Below, one piece after another: positions 43,357 through 51,837 of a stretch of DNA of 64,000 bases. The notes below the pieces were generated by a model. The model had not been told where the DNA came from. It made no database searches and worked only from the letters and a program-made list of their open reading frames with translations. The stretch is from assembly GCA_036732005.1 (NCBI GenBank), contig DAINDF010000002.1:310001-374000 (forward strand). The letters run 5' to 3'. This DNA comes from UBA1926 sp036732005 (lineage in GTDB: Bacteria; Planctomycetota; Phycisphaerae; Phycisphaerales; UBA1924). Both the position numbers and the translations under genes were made by a program. Numbering within the stretch: the stretch's first letter is position 1; every line of letters starts with the position of its first letter.

Positions 43357-44565
43357 TCAGGGGCAGCCCGCGTTGAACGCCCCGATGAAGGCCTGAACAT
43401 CCGCGAGGTCCCAGACGCCCGAGGGCGCGACGAGGTCGGCCGGGGGCTCTTGGGCGGTGAACGCGGCGATGAAGCCCTGCACATCGGCGAGGTCGAGCAC
43501 GCCGAGGGGCTCGGCGATGTCGGCGTCCGAGCAGGGGGTCGGGCCGGTGAGGGCGAGCAGGGGGCGGTAGTGCTCGATCGAGCAGCGCATGCGGTTGGCC
43601 TGGTTCGGGGTGAACTTGGTCATGCAGGCGTCGTCGGAGTAGTCCATGTAGTTGTCCTTGGGCGCCTGGAACCCGCATGAGACGCGCGACCCGGGGCACC
43701 CGAAGGTGGGGCTGCTCTCGGGGTTGGTGTCGCAGATCAGGTCGCCCGAGGTCGAGCAGGTCGCGGCGCTCCCGCACCCGTTGTCGAACGTGTGGTACAG
43801 GCCCAGATAGTGCCCGACCTCGTGGGTCGCGGTGCGGCCCAGGTTGAACGGGGCGAGGGGGGCGTTGCGGCCGAAGGTCGAATAGAGGATGACGACGCGG
43901 TCGGCGGGGTTGCCGGCGATGCCGCTCTGGGGGAGGTTGGGGACATAGCCGAGCGCGCCGGAGGCGTTGTTGGTGTAGATGTTGAGGTACCTGTTGGTGT
44001 CCCAGGCGAGGGTGTTCCAATAGGAGCCGCCGTCGTTGAACCAGGTGTTGTTGGTCGAGTAGGTGATGCCGGTGGTCGGGTTGCCGTTGGGGTCCTCGGT
44101 GGCGAGGAAGAACTCGATCTGGGCGTCGGTGCCGTCCTCACCGTTGGTGCCGGCGATGGCGCGGAAGTCCTCGTTGAGGATCTCGATCTGCGAGGTGACG
44201 CGCTCGGTGGAGAGGAAGCCCGTGCCGCTCGAAGTCTGGATGACATGGACGACCACGGGGATGCGGAGCAGGCCGTTGGCGGGGTCGTACTGGGCCTCGA
44301 TCGTGGTCCGGGTGAACGAGCAGTCCGCGCCGGAGCCCCGGAGATCGATCTCCACCGTGATGGGTCGGGTCAGGCACCGCGTTCCCGGGGTGTGGAAGTA
44401 GCCCGATTGGGCGACCTCGTCCCAGGAGGCGAAGGTCCGCCCGTCGATCACGATCTCCGAATCGCTGATGACCTCGAACGCGGGCGTCTCGGCGTGGGCG
44501 TGGTCGTGAAGGACAGGCGAAGACAGGCCCGCGACGGCGGTCAGCAAGGACAGCGACAGAATCAT
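43357..44565 (-). CDS. M43 (pappalysin-type) zinc metalloprotease with GC-type dockerin-like domain
   Basis: 402 residues from ATG 44565, with AAAGGGG six bases upstream. Signal peptide (MILSLSLLTAVAGLSS). RIPVVVHVIQTSSGTGF opens the M43 domain. RTATHEVGHYLGLYHTFDNG holds the zinc motif HExxHxxGxxH (H248, E249, H252, H258). DNYMDYSDDACMTKFTPNQA provides the Met-turn. Several cysteines suggest disulfides. The last 59 residues (43360-43536) are the dockerin-like pair PCSDADIAEPLGVLDLADVQ.. and ..GVWDLADVQ.., ending GCP. It is presumably a secreted, tail-anchored protease. Confidence 0.9.
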   Translation of the reverse strand: MILSLSLLTAVAGLSSPVLHDHAHAETPAFEVISDSEIVIDGRTFASWDEVAQSGYFHTPGTRCLTRPITVEIDLRGSGADCSFTRTTIEAQYDPANGLLRIPVVVHVIQTSSGTGFLSTERVTSQIEILNEDFRAIAGTNGEDGTDAQIEFFLATEDPNGNPTTGITYSTNNTWFNDGGSYWNTLAWDTNRYLNIYTNNASGALGYVPNLPQSGIAGNPADRVVILYSTFGRNAPLAPFNLGRTATHEVGHYLGLYHTFDNGCGSAATCSTSGDLICDTNPESSPTFGCPGSRVSCGFQAPKDNYMDYSDDACMTKFTPNQANRMRCSIEHYRPLLALTGPTPCSDADIAEPLGVLDLADVQGFIAAFTAQEPPADLVAPSGVWDLADVQAFIGAFNAGCP

Positions 44566-44754
44566 CAATTTCCCCTTTGGCAGAGCCGGGCGAGATCCCG
44601 GCGACAGGCCGCGAGCGCGGCGGAGACCCCAGTGCCGGGCGAACGCCGGCGAGATGGAGCCCGGTTCGCATCGATCCGGCCCCTGTTGCGGGCATTCGGC
44701 GATTGCGTGTGAGGAAGTGCGAAATCCGGATCTGTTTGGGTCGAGATCGGGATT

Positions 44755-46773
44755 TCAGGCCGGCACGCCGTCGAGTTGCACGCGGAGGAGGTCGGCGTAC
44801 CGCCCCGACCGTGCGACGAGCTCCTCGTGCGTGCCCGATTCGACCACGCGGCCCCGTTCGAGGACCACAATCCGGTCGGCGTGCCGGATGGTGCTCAGTC
44901 GATGGGCGATGACGAAACAGGTCCGATCGCGGCGGAGTGTGTCGAGACTGGCCTGGATGAGCCGCTCGCTCTCGCTGTCCAGGTTGCTGGTCGCTTCGTC
45001 GAGGATGAGGATCTTCGGATCGGCGAGGATCGCCCGGGCGATGGCGAGGCGTTGCTTCTGCCCGCCGGAGAGCCGCACGCCCCGTTCCCCGACCAGCGTG
45101 TCGTAACCCAACTCGAGTTCCCGGATGAACCCGTGGGCGTTGGCGGCCGTGGCCGCGGCGATGATGTCGTTCTCCGTGGCGTTCCGGCGCGCATAGGCGA
45201 TGTTCTCGGCGACCGTCCCGTCGAAGAGGAAGACATCCTGCTCGACGATCCCGAGCAGGCGGCGGTAGGCGTCGACCTCGATCTCGCGGAGGTCGACCCC
45301 GTCGAGGAGGACCCGGCCCCGCGACGGGTCGTCGAACCTGGCGACCAGGTTGCACAGCGTCGTCTTGCCCGACCCGGAAGGCCCGACGAGGGCGATGGTC
45401 TGCCCGGGCTCGGCCTCGAACGAGACCGCCTCGAGGACGAACGGCGCGTCGGCGGCGGTGGGCTCGGCGTCGGCGTCGCCGCCGACCTCGCGCACGCCGA
45501 GCGTCGCTGCCCCGGCGGAGCGGGGATAGCGGTACCAGACGCCCTCGAGCGTGACGCGACCCAGCACGGTCTCCCGCTCGACGCGCGTTCCGACGGGCTC
45601 GGCCTCGCCGCCCCGCTCGAATTCGCGGGGCTCCTCGAACAGGTCGAGCGTCCGGTCGAAGCCCGCGAGGTTGGACTGGACCTGCGCGGCGGTGGCGACG
45701 AGTGCCTCGAGCGGGCCGAGGAGCATGAGGACATAGGCGCTGAAGGCCATGAGATCGCCGATGGTCAGGTCGTCTTCGAGGACACGCCAGCCCCCGTAGA
45801 TAAGCACGCCCGCGGAGGCGAGCGGGATGATGACCTGCCAGGCGACTTCCAGCAGTCGGCTCCACCACCAGGCGAGCAGTTCCTGGCGCAGCATGAGGTG
45901 GTTGTCTCGCGTGAACCGTCCGGCCTCGGCCTCGCCCCGATGGAACCCGCGAACAACGCGGATCCCGCCGAACGCCTCCGTCGCGTGGGCGTCGATCCCC
46001 TGCCGCGTGCGGCGGACATCGCGGTGGATGGGGCGGATCCGTTCGATCCAGGTGCGGTGGCTGATCCAGACGATGGGGATGAAGATCAGGGCCCCGATGA
46101 GCAGCCGCAGGTCGACCCAGGCGAGGATGGCGAGCGTGCCCAAGAGTTGGATCACCGCGCGCCAGGGGTTGTAGATCATGCTGAAGAGCAGTTCGCCCGC
46201 ATTGCCCGCGTCCTCGCGGAGGATGCTCGCGACCCCGCCCGCCTTGAGGTCGCTGACGCGGTGCAGCGGGAGCCGGACGGCGTGCTCGAACGCCCTTCTC
46301 CGCAGGAGGGCCTGCACGCGTTTGGTGAGCAGGGTGCACTGCCAGCGCCCCCAGAGCCCCAGGGTCGCCGAGGCGAGGCTGACGCCGAGGATCGTGACCC
46401 CGAGCGCGATCAGCAGCGAGAGTCGGACGCCCGGATCGGAAGCGTCGAAACCCAGCCAGTCGGGCAGCCCGGCCGGCCCGGGGTTGTCGGTGAGCACGAA
46501 GTCGATGGTGATCTTGGAGGAGTAAGGGACGCTCAGCCCCAGCGCGGTCGCGCCGGTCAGCGTTGCCAACGCAAGCCCCACCCGGGCCCGCCTCCCGGCG
46601 AGCAGATCCCAGAACGCGGCGAAGCGGCCCCGGAAGTTCCGCTTGCGGGGCCGGGCGTTGCGGCGGTCCTCGGGGTCGGCGCGCTCGGCGACGCGCTGCT
46701 CGGCGTTGAGCCTGCGGCGCTTCTCAAAGTAGGCGGCGAAGCGGAGGCGGCTTGATCGGATCGGTCCTCGCAC
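44755..46773 (-). CDS. Second MsbA-type ABC exporter
   Basis: About 672 residues from GTG 46773; an in-frame GTG at 46815, adjacent to the upstream terminator, would add 14 residues. Membrane region with six helices (GLALATLTGATALGLSVPYSSKITI, LIALGVTILGVSLASATLGLWGRW). Walker A GPSGSGKTTLCNLVAR, signature LSGGQKQRLAIARAIL, Walker B ILILDEATSNLDSESE and H-loop IAHRLSTI are intact. A long insertion rich in Ala, Asp and Glu precedes the ATPase domain (GGDADAEPTAADAPFVLEA). Lipid or multidrug export is likely; which one is undecided. No Shine-Dalgarno is visible at either start. Confidence 0.85.
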   Translation of the reverse strand: MRGPIRSSRLRFAAYFEKRRRLNAEQRVAERADPEDRRNARPRKRNFRGRFAAFWDLLAGRRARVGLALATLTGATALGLSVPYSSKITIDFVLTDNPGPAGLPDWLGFDASDPGVRLSLLIALGVTILGVSLASATLGLWGRWQCTLLTKRVQALLRRRAFEHAVRLPLHRVSDLKAGGVASILREDAGNAGELLFSMIYNPWRAVIQLLGTLAILAWVDLRLLIGALIFIPIVWISHRTWIERIRPIHRDVRRTRQGIDAHATEAFGGIRVVRGFHRGEAEAGRFTRDNHLMLRQELLAWWWSRLLEVAWQVIIPLASAGVLIYGGWRVLEDDLTIGDLMAFSAYVLMLLGPLEALVATAAQVQSNLAGFDRTLDLFEEPREFERGGEAEPVGTRVERETVLGRVTLEGVWYRYPRSAGAATLGVREVGGDADAEPTAADAPFVLEAVSFEAEPGQTIALVGPSGSGKTTLCNLVARFDDPSRGRVLLDGVDLREIEVDAYRRLLGIVEQDVFLFDGTVAENIAYARRNATENDIIAAATAANAHGFIRELELGYDTLVGERGVRLSGGQKQRLAIARAILADPKILILDEATSNLDSESERLIQASLDTLRRDRTCFVIAHRLSTIRHADRIVVLERGRVVESGTHEELVARSGRYADLLRVQLDGVPA

Positions 46774-46821
46774 GCCGGAGGGTACGGCGGGTTCGTCAGC
46801 CTCGGGCGGGCGCACGAAAAA

Positions 46822-46849
46822 GGGGACGCCGGCATGCCGCGGCGTCCCC
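46822..46849 (-). terminator. Terminator after the PEP-CTERM-like gene
   Basis: Stem GGGGACGCC / GGCGTCCCC (9 bp); on the minus strand followed by TTTTTC. It separates the gene at 46876 from the ABC exporter. Confidence 0.8.
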
Positions 46850-46875
46850 TCGATACGGAGGATCGATGCATTGGT

Positions 46876-47388
46876 TCAGCGGCGACGGGCCAGGAAGCCC
46901 AAGCCGGCGCTCAGGATGCCGAGCACGCCGGGGGTGGGGACGGGGCTGAAGGAGATGTCATAAATCGCGTCGTTGAAGTCCCTGTCGCCGCCGGGCAGCT
47001 TGATGTCCTCGATGTACAGGCGGGCCGTGTCCGACGAGATCCACTGGTGGCGGAACTGCTTGGCGCCCTCGGCGTCGTCCTGCCGGAAGGTGTTCAGCGT
47101 CCCGGTCACGGTGCGATACTGGAAGAACAGCGACTCACCGGCCGACACCGTGCCGATCGTCACCGCCGGATCGGACGACGACGCACGGTTGGTGAACAGG
47201 AACTGGGGCGATCCGGCGTTCTCGACGGTCCCCAGCCACGACAGTTCCCCCTTCCAGCCCGCGCTCTGGCTCACAAAGCGCACGGACACCTCGGCGTCCT
47301 GCTGGGCGATGATGGGCCCCTCGACCAGGTCGGCCTGAGCGGCGAAGGCGAACGCGGCGACCACGACGGCGAACAAAGAAGTCTTCAT
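46876..47388 (-). CDS. Exported protein with PEP-CTERM-like sorting tail
   Basis: 170 residues from ATG 47388 with GGGAGA upstream. Signal peptide (MKTSLFAVVVAAFAFAAQA). The body is a beta-sandwich and contains GGDRDFNDAIYDISF, the DxNDxxYD-type core of DUF4114-like secreted proteins. The C-terminus is PVPTPGVLGILSAGLGFLARRR: a Pro-rich motif, a membrane stretch and an Arg cluster, i.e. a PEP-CTERM-type sorting signal, with PTP in place of PEP. It would be processed by an exosortase, which is not in this window. Confidence 0.82.
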   Translation of the reverse strand: MKTSLFAVVVAAFAFAAQADLVEGPIIAQQDAEVSVRFVSQSAGWKGELSWLGTVENAGSPQFLFTNRASSSDPAVTIGTVSAGESLFFQYRTVTGTLNTFRQDDAEGAKQFRHQWISSDTARLYIEDIKLPGGDRDFNDAIYDISFSPVPTPGVLGILSAGLGFLARRR

Positions 47389-47460
47389 GATGTGTCTCCC
47401 TGTGTCTGAGTTGTGTCGGCCTCGCGTGAAGCCGCACAAGAGGACGATTCAGGGAGGCAC

Positions 47461-47556
47461 GACGCAACCCGGGGGTGGGGTTGATGGCCCGCCTCGTCTC
47501 GGCCGGACCGCTCATCCGGCACAGGCGGCGCCGCCCGCACCCGGTCGGGTTGCGTC
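47461..47556. repeat. 11-bp perfect inverted repeat with 74-bp interior
   Basis: GACGCAACCCG (47461-47471) and CGGGTTGCGTC (47546-47556), between the short dockerin gene and the PEP-CTERM-like gene. Could be a processing or termination structure, or the ends of a small mobile element. No T-run. Confidence 0.45.
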
Positions 47557-47592
47557 AGATCGGGCCCGCCTGTCGCGGGCCCTGGAGGGGGG

Positions 47593-48321
47593 CTACGGGA
47601 TATCGGGCGGGCACCCCATCAGGAACTCCTGCACGAACCGGTTGATGTCCGCAAGGTCGAGCACCCAGTACGGCTCGGCGAGGTCGGCCTGGTTGCACCC
47701 GTTCGGCGGCCACGGCGCCGCGTTGAGGCCCATCTCGCCGATCACCTCGACCTCGCCGGTGAACGGGGCGGGGTTGACCCAGCCGAGCCCCTCGATGTAA
47801 TCGAAGGGCAGGTGCCCGAACTGATAGCCCGGCAGCCCGAGGGCCTGCCCGTTGAACGAGAAGTACACCTCGCCCGGGCAGAACCACCGCCACGGGTCCA
47901 CTTGGGTCAGATCCACGGCGACATGCAGCACCGGCACGATGGTCGCCGTGCCGGGGCCGAAGTCCGCGATCGTCGCGACCTCGTCGCCGTACCGGTCACG
48001 CACCCAGGGGTCGAGCTCGGCCATGCGGGCCATGCCGTCGGGCCCTTCCATCGCGGCGATCTGGTGCTCGGTGTGGACCGCGGAGACCAGCAGATCCTGC
48101 GTGACCGAGAGGTCCGTCAGCCAGCCCTCGCGGATGCGGAGCCTGTGCCCGGCCGGGAGGTTGCCGTCGTAGATCGGATCGCCGAAGCGGAACCCAAAGA
48201 GCGTTCGGTACACGGTGACATGGCTGTCGCGGTCCTTGCGGATGTCGACATCCCCGCCCAGGGTGGTCGAGACACCCGCGACGACGGCGAGCGATGCGGC
48301 GGCGAGCGGAACGAGTCTCAT
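47593..48321 (-). CDS. Exported protein with a single half dockerin-like repeat
   Basis: 242 residues; strong GGAGGT ribosome site. Signal peptide (MRLVPLAAASLAVVAGVSTT). The middle has IREGWLTDLSVTQDLLVSAVH and ATIVPVLHVAVDLTQVDPWRWF, of unknown function. The C-terminal 35 residues (47596-47700) contain only one repeat unit, GCNQADLAEPYWVLDLADIN..GC, instead of the usual two, but with Gly-Cys at both ends kept. It thus looks like a shortened tail in which the first and last Gly-Cys have been brought together. Confidence 0.8.
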   Translation of the reverse strand: MRLVPLAAASLAVVAGVSTTLGGDVDIRKDRDSHVTVYRTLFGFRFGDPIYDGNLPAGHRLRIREGWLTDLSVTQDLLVSAVHTEHQIAAMEGPDGMARMAELDPWVRDRYGDEVATIADFGPGTATIVPVLHVAVDLTQVDPWRWFCPGEVYFSFNGQALGLPGYQFGHLPFDYIEGLGWVNPAPFTGEVEVIGEMGLNAAPWPPNGCNQADLAEPYWVLDLADINRFVQEFLMGCPPDIP

Positions 48322-48624
48322 GCGGCACCTCCTTCGAAAGAACGCCTGACCCCGCCATGTTCACGCGCCGGTACGCGCGGTGGTGTCGGCAGATCCCTCG
48401 ATGTCTGGCCGCCGCCCCGCGGCTCGACCCGGGCGATCCGGCTCGGGGGGAGGCGGCCGCGCTCGGGGATATGGGGGCCAATCCGGCGGATCGGTGGCGG
48501 CGGCGAGAACCCGTGGCACACTTGGGATCGCGCCCGGGGCGTCCGGGCAAGTCTGCGCTCGTGGGCGGCGCCCCCTGTTCACCCCGATTGCGGGAGGCAA
48601 GGGGACGCGTCGGGAGGATTGACC
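48322..48624. other. Divergent intergenic spacer without a gene
   Basis: About 300 bases between the short dockerin gene (minus) and the PEP-CTERM-like gene (plus). It carries both ribosome sites at its ends (GGAGG at 48613-48617 for the plus gene) and presumably two promoters, but I see no clear -10/-35 pair, repeat or tRNA. The frames that remain open across it have no convincing start or domain. Confidence 0.5.
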
Positions 48625-49314
48625 ATGGCACGGGGAGCAATCGTGGCGGCCGCCGGGCTGGCGGGCATTGTGGGGATGGCCTTCGCCGATCAGACGGTGG
48701 CGACCTTCTCCTTCAGCGACCTGCGGGCCGACTACTTCACCGCCGATGGGGTCACCGGCGCGTACACCGCGACGGCGAGGCTGAGCACCTCGGGCGATGT
48801 CTCCCTGGTGGGTGGCGGCCCGGCCCAGACCGCCAATTTCGATCCCGGTTTCTCCGCCACGGATTCGACGCTCGCCGAGATCCGCTTTGACATGCAGGTG
48901 AGCAACATCACCGCGACCGGGGCGAACGGCGTGGGCTCGTTCGCGATCGCTGATTTCGACGGTGACCGGATCGCCGGCGCGCTCCAGGGCATCTGGACCC
49001 GCGCCAACGCCGGGCAGACCGTGTACTACTTCAGCGGGACGCTCACGGGCGTGTCATTCCAGGCGTTGGGCGACGGCGTCTTCGAAGGCGGGGCCAGCGG
49101 CGGGCAGGGGTTCGTCCTCACCCCCGATCTGCTGGGCAACCTGTTCGCGGGCGGCATCGCGGAGACCGGCTTCGGGCCCGCCTCCTTCTTCGCGTCCTCG
49201 TTCGGCGAGTTCGATGCCCAGTTCAGCGGCGTGATCGTGCCGGCCCCGGCCGCGGTGGCCCCGCTCCTGCTCGCCGTGACGCTCGGCGCCCGTCGCCGCC
49301 CGGTCGCCCGTTGA
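48625..49314 (+). CDS. Exported protein with PEP-CTERM-like tail
   Basis: 229 residues, GGGAGG eight bases before the ATG. Signal peptide (ARGAIVAAAGLAGIVGMAFA). The body is repetitive and beta-rich (SFSDLRADYFTADGVTGAYTAT, NITATGANGVGSFAIADFDG). The end VIVPAPAAVAPLLLAVTLGARRRPVAR has Pro-rich, hydrophobic and Arg parts like a PEP-CTERM signal (VPAP in place of VPEP). It lies next to the dockerin-tailed gene at 47593. Confidence 0.75.
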   Translation: MARGAIVAAAGLAGIVGMAFADQTVATFSFSDLRADYFTADGVTGAYTATARLSTSGDVSLVGGGPAQTANFDPGFSATDSTLAEIRFDMQVSNITATGANGVGSFAIADFDGDRIAGALQGIWTRANAGQTVYYFSGTLTGVSFQALGDGVFEGGASGGQGFVLTPDLLGNLFAGGIAETGFGPASFFASSFGEFDAQFSGVIVPAPAAVAPLLLAVTLGARRRPVAR

Positions 49315-49330
49315 GCCGAGCACGGCGAGG

Positions 49331-49828
49331 TTACGCCAGCAACAGCGCCGCCTCGAGCACCTCGGCGGCGTGGCCGGGGACCTTGACCTTGTCCCACCGG
49401 CGCACGATGCGCCCCTTGGCGTCGACCAGCACCGTGGTGCGCTCGATCCCCATGTAGGTCCGGCCGTACATGCTCTTCTCGACCCAGACGCCGTACCGCC
49501 GCGAGACCAGCGGATCGGGCTTGCCGGCCGCGTCGAGCCGATCGTCGGCGAGCAGCGGGAAGGGGATCGAGTGCTTCTCGGCGAAACGCCGCTTGCTGGC
49601 CTCGCCGAGAATGGAGATGCCGAGAACCGCCACGCCGGCCGACTCGAACCGGGGCAGGAGATCACGGAACTCGCAGGCCTCGCGTGTGCAGACGCTCGTG
49701 TCGTCCTTGGGGTAGAAGAAGATCACCAGGGGTCGGCCGGCGTAGTCATGGAGTTGGTGCTCATCCCCGCCCTGATCGCGGAGTGCGAATTGGGGCGCCT
49801 TCTTCGATCGTGCGGCCGCGGTGGGCAT
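49331..49828 (-). CDS. bcp: Thioredoxin-dependent peroxiredoxin (BCP/PrxQ type)
   Basis: 165 residues, GAGGAGG ribosome site. Peroxidatic C47 and resolving C52 lie in DDTSVCTREACEFRDL, five apart, as in atypical 2-Cys BCP/PrxQ. FFYPKDDTS is the conserved active-site approach; the C-terminus (TYMGIERTTVLVDAKGRIVRRW) is normal. It reduces H2O2 and alkyl hydroperoxides in the cytoplasm. Confidence 0.93.
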   Translation of the reverse strand: MPTAAARSKKAPQFALRDQGGDEHQLHDYAGRPLVIFFYPKDDTSVCTREACEFRDLLPRFESAGVAVLGISILGEASKRRFAEKHSIPFPLLADDRLDAAGKPDPLVSRRYGVWVEKSMYGRTYMGIERTTVLVDAKGRIVRRWDKVKVPGHAAEVLEAALLLA

Positions 49829-49944
49829 CCTGCCTCCTCGTCTTGCTCGGGTGTCCAAGGGTCTTCGGGCCCGGGCCTCGGGGCGATGCACGCGGCCTGA
49901 TTGCGGGCAAGACCCGCGCGACGCCGGGCCGGGCGAATCACTCC

Positions 49945-51738
49945 TCACGGCGTCAGCCCGCCGAGCCAGGCGTGGGTGTCGATTACCCGGCGTGCGGGTT
50001 CGAGCTGCCAGGGGAGCATCGGACGCGGCCAGGCCCCGCGTGACCCGGTCGAGGACACGAACTCAATCCCGAGGTGCAGCGTGCCGTCGGGTTCGAGACT
50101 CCCCTCCGGGAGCACGACCTCGACCGTGCGGCCCGAGCGATCGCCCGAGATGCCCAGGAGGGTGGGCTCGCCCAGCGTTTCGCCCGAACCTCGGAAGCGG
50201 TGGAGGTCGAGCCCGCCATCGGTGGAAACGGTCACCACACCCCGGCCCATGCCGCGCGGGCCCAGCCAGATCCGGAACGACTCGACGCCCCGGTCCGCGT
50301 CGCTCTCTGTGCGCAGAAAGAGTGTCCAACGGGCACGGCCGTCGGGCTCGATCCGCGCGGCGAGCAGCCCCGAGGCCACGCCGGCGTTCCCCGCGACGAT
50401 GGGCTGGAGCCCGAGCCAGGTGTCCATCTGCTCGTCGCCCAGGAAGGGCCCGACCGGGAGGCCGGGAGGGGCGACCGGGGCCGCGCCGCCGGAGAGCGTG
50501 ATCCGGCGTTCCCTGCCGCCGACCCGCGTGATGAACTCGCCGCGCTGGGCCGGCGTGGAGGCACGGATCGTGGCTTCCTGCCTTGTCTGCAGGAGGTGCG
50601 GGCGGGGGACCTGGTCCGACGGGCCCAGTTCGATGGCGGTGGCGTCCCCCGCGGGCAGGTACATCGCGCTCAGCACGGGCCCCCGGCTCCCCACCCCGTC
50701 GTCACGCACCCACAGCGCCAGATCGGGCAGCCCCGCGAGCCATTCCTCGGCCCGCTTGGCCCGCTCCGCCGGTGCGAGACGGTCGTCCAGCAGCAATTCC
50801 AGCAGCGCGTCGGCCCGTCTCGCATCGGCCGGCCAGACCGGCGCGATCACCGCCTCGCCCGGCCCGGGGTCGGAGAAGGCACCGGCGCCGGCCAGGGCGT
50901 GCCGGACTCGGAGCGACAGCGCCGCGTCCGCCGCCCAGAGTCGAGCCAGGGCGATGCGCCACTTCGCCTCGGTCAGCGACGCCACCGCGTCGACGAGCCG
51001 CTCGGCGAGCGGCGCGGTCACCGAGGAGGCCTCGACGAGCCCCGAGTCGAGCAGGTCGGGCGTGATGGCGAGCGGGCTGTTCTCGAGTCGCGGGTGAAGC
51101 CCGGTGGCGGCGAGCGCGGCGCGCCAGCGGCGGAGCGGGTCCGCGCGGGCAGGGCGCAGCATCTCAGCCAGGTCGGGGCGACTTCGCCACACCTCGGGGA
51201 GCGGGCTCGACCACGGGTCGGCCAGCGGGCCCGCATCGGATGGCTCGGCGGGGAAGGCCATGCGGGCCGCGAGCAGCGCGGGCCTCGGGAGCCAGCGGAG
51301 GGCGAGCGGCTGGCCGTCGAGCCAGAGTTCCTGCCCAATCACCCCCTCGGGCAGATCCACAAGCACGAACCACGCGACCGAGTCGCGGTCCGCGATCGCC
51401 TCGGCCGGCCCGAGCACACGCCAACGCGCGCCCTCGGCGAGCCACCCCCCGCGCGGGCCGGCCGGCGGTTCGAGCCTCACCGCGGCGACCTCGCCCTGCA
51501 CTTCCTGCCCGTCGGGGAACCTCAGCGTGACCCGCGGCCCGGGCCGCTGCCCGGGTTCAACGCGGACCGCGAGGACGAGCGGCTGGCCCGGGATCGCGTC
51601 GTAGGACGCGAGCACGGGCTCGAGCGGGCCGGCGATCGCACGGGGGCCGGTCCACGCGAGCATCAACCACGCGAGCGCCACCCATGCGATGGACTTGATC
51701 GCGCGAAGTAACCCGCTCTGGAGATCCCGTCCGCTCAA
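49945..51738 (-). CDS. Exported hypothetical protein
   Basis: About 597 residues if the TTG at 51738 is used; the true start is uncertain, since no ATG or GTG fits well upstream of the hydrophobic segment AWVALAWLMLAWTGP, which would be a signal peptide. The body is beta- and Pro-rich (PGPRVTLRFPDGQEVQGEVAAV, VLPEGSLEPDGTLHLGIEF); the middle is alpha-helical (RLVDAVASLTEAKWRIALARL). Not a recognised family. It is divergent from panB. The open frame continues far beyond the real gene in the 5' direction, an artefact of high GC. Confidence 0.55.
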   Translation of the reverse strand: MSGRDLQSGLLRAIKSIAWVALAWLMLAWTGPRAIAGPLEPVLASYDAIPGQPLVLAVRVEPGQRPGPRVTLRFPDGQEVQGEVAAVRLEPPAGPRGGWLAEGARWRVLGPAEAIADRDSVAWFVLVDLPEGVIGQELWLDGQPLALRWLPRPALLAARMAFPAEPSDAGPLADPWSSPLPEVWRSRPDLAEMLRPARADPLRRWRAALAATGLHPRLENSPLAITPDLLDSGLVEASSVTAPLAERLVDAVASLTEAKWRIALARLWAADAALSLRVRHALAGAGAFSDPGPGEAVIAPVWPADARRADALLELLLDDRLAPAERAKRAEEWLAGLPDLALWVRDDGVGSRGPVLSAMYLPAGDATAIELGPSDQVPRPHLLQTRQEATIRASTPAQRGEFITRVGGRERRITLSGGAAPVAPPGLPVGPFLGDEQMDTWLGLQPIVAGNAGVASGLLAARIEPDGRARWTLFLRTESDADRGVESFRIWLGPRGMGRGVVTVSTDGGLDLHRFRGSGETLGEPTLLGISGDRSGRTVEVVLPEGSLEPDGTLHLGIEFVSSTGSRGAWPRPMLPWQLEPARRVIDTHAWLGGLTP

Positions 51739-51823
51739 CGCTTGCCCCGGTGTTTCCGGACTGTAGAGCCACAGGACCCGTCGCGCGGCGTGATCCGCTG
51801 GCGGGCCCCGGCGAACGGCAAGG

Positions 51824-51829
51824 TATACT
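51824..51829 (+). promoter_or_regulatory. -10 box of panB
   Basis: TATACT, eight bases before the panB ATG, without a ribosome site. Confidence 0.6.
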
Positions 51830-51837
51830 CCCTCCTG

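Noticed and set aside
44776..46755. A 659-codon open frame opposite the ABC exporter
   Set aside because: Shadow of an obvious ABC transporter.
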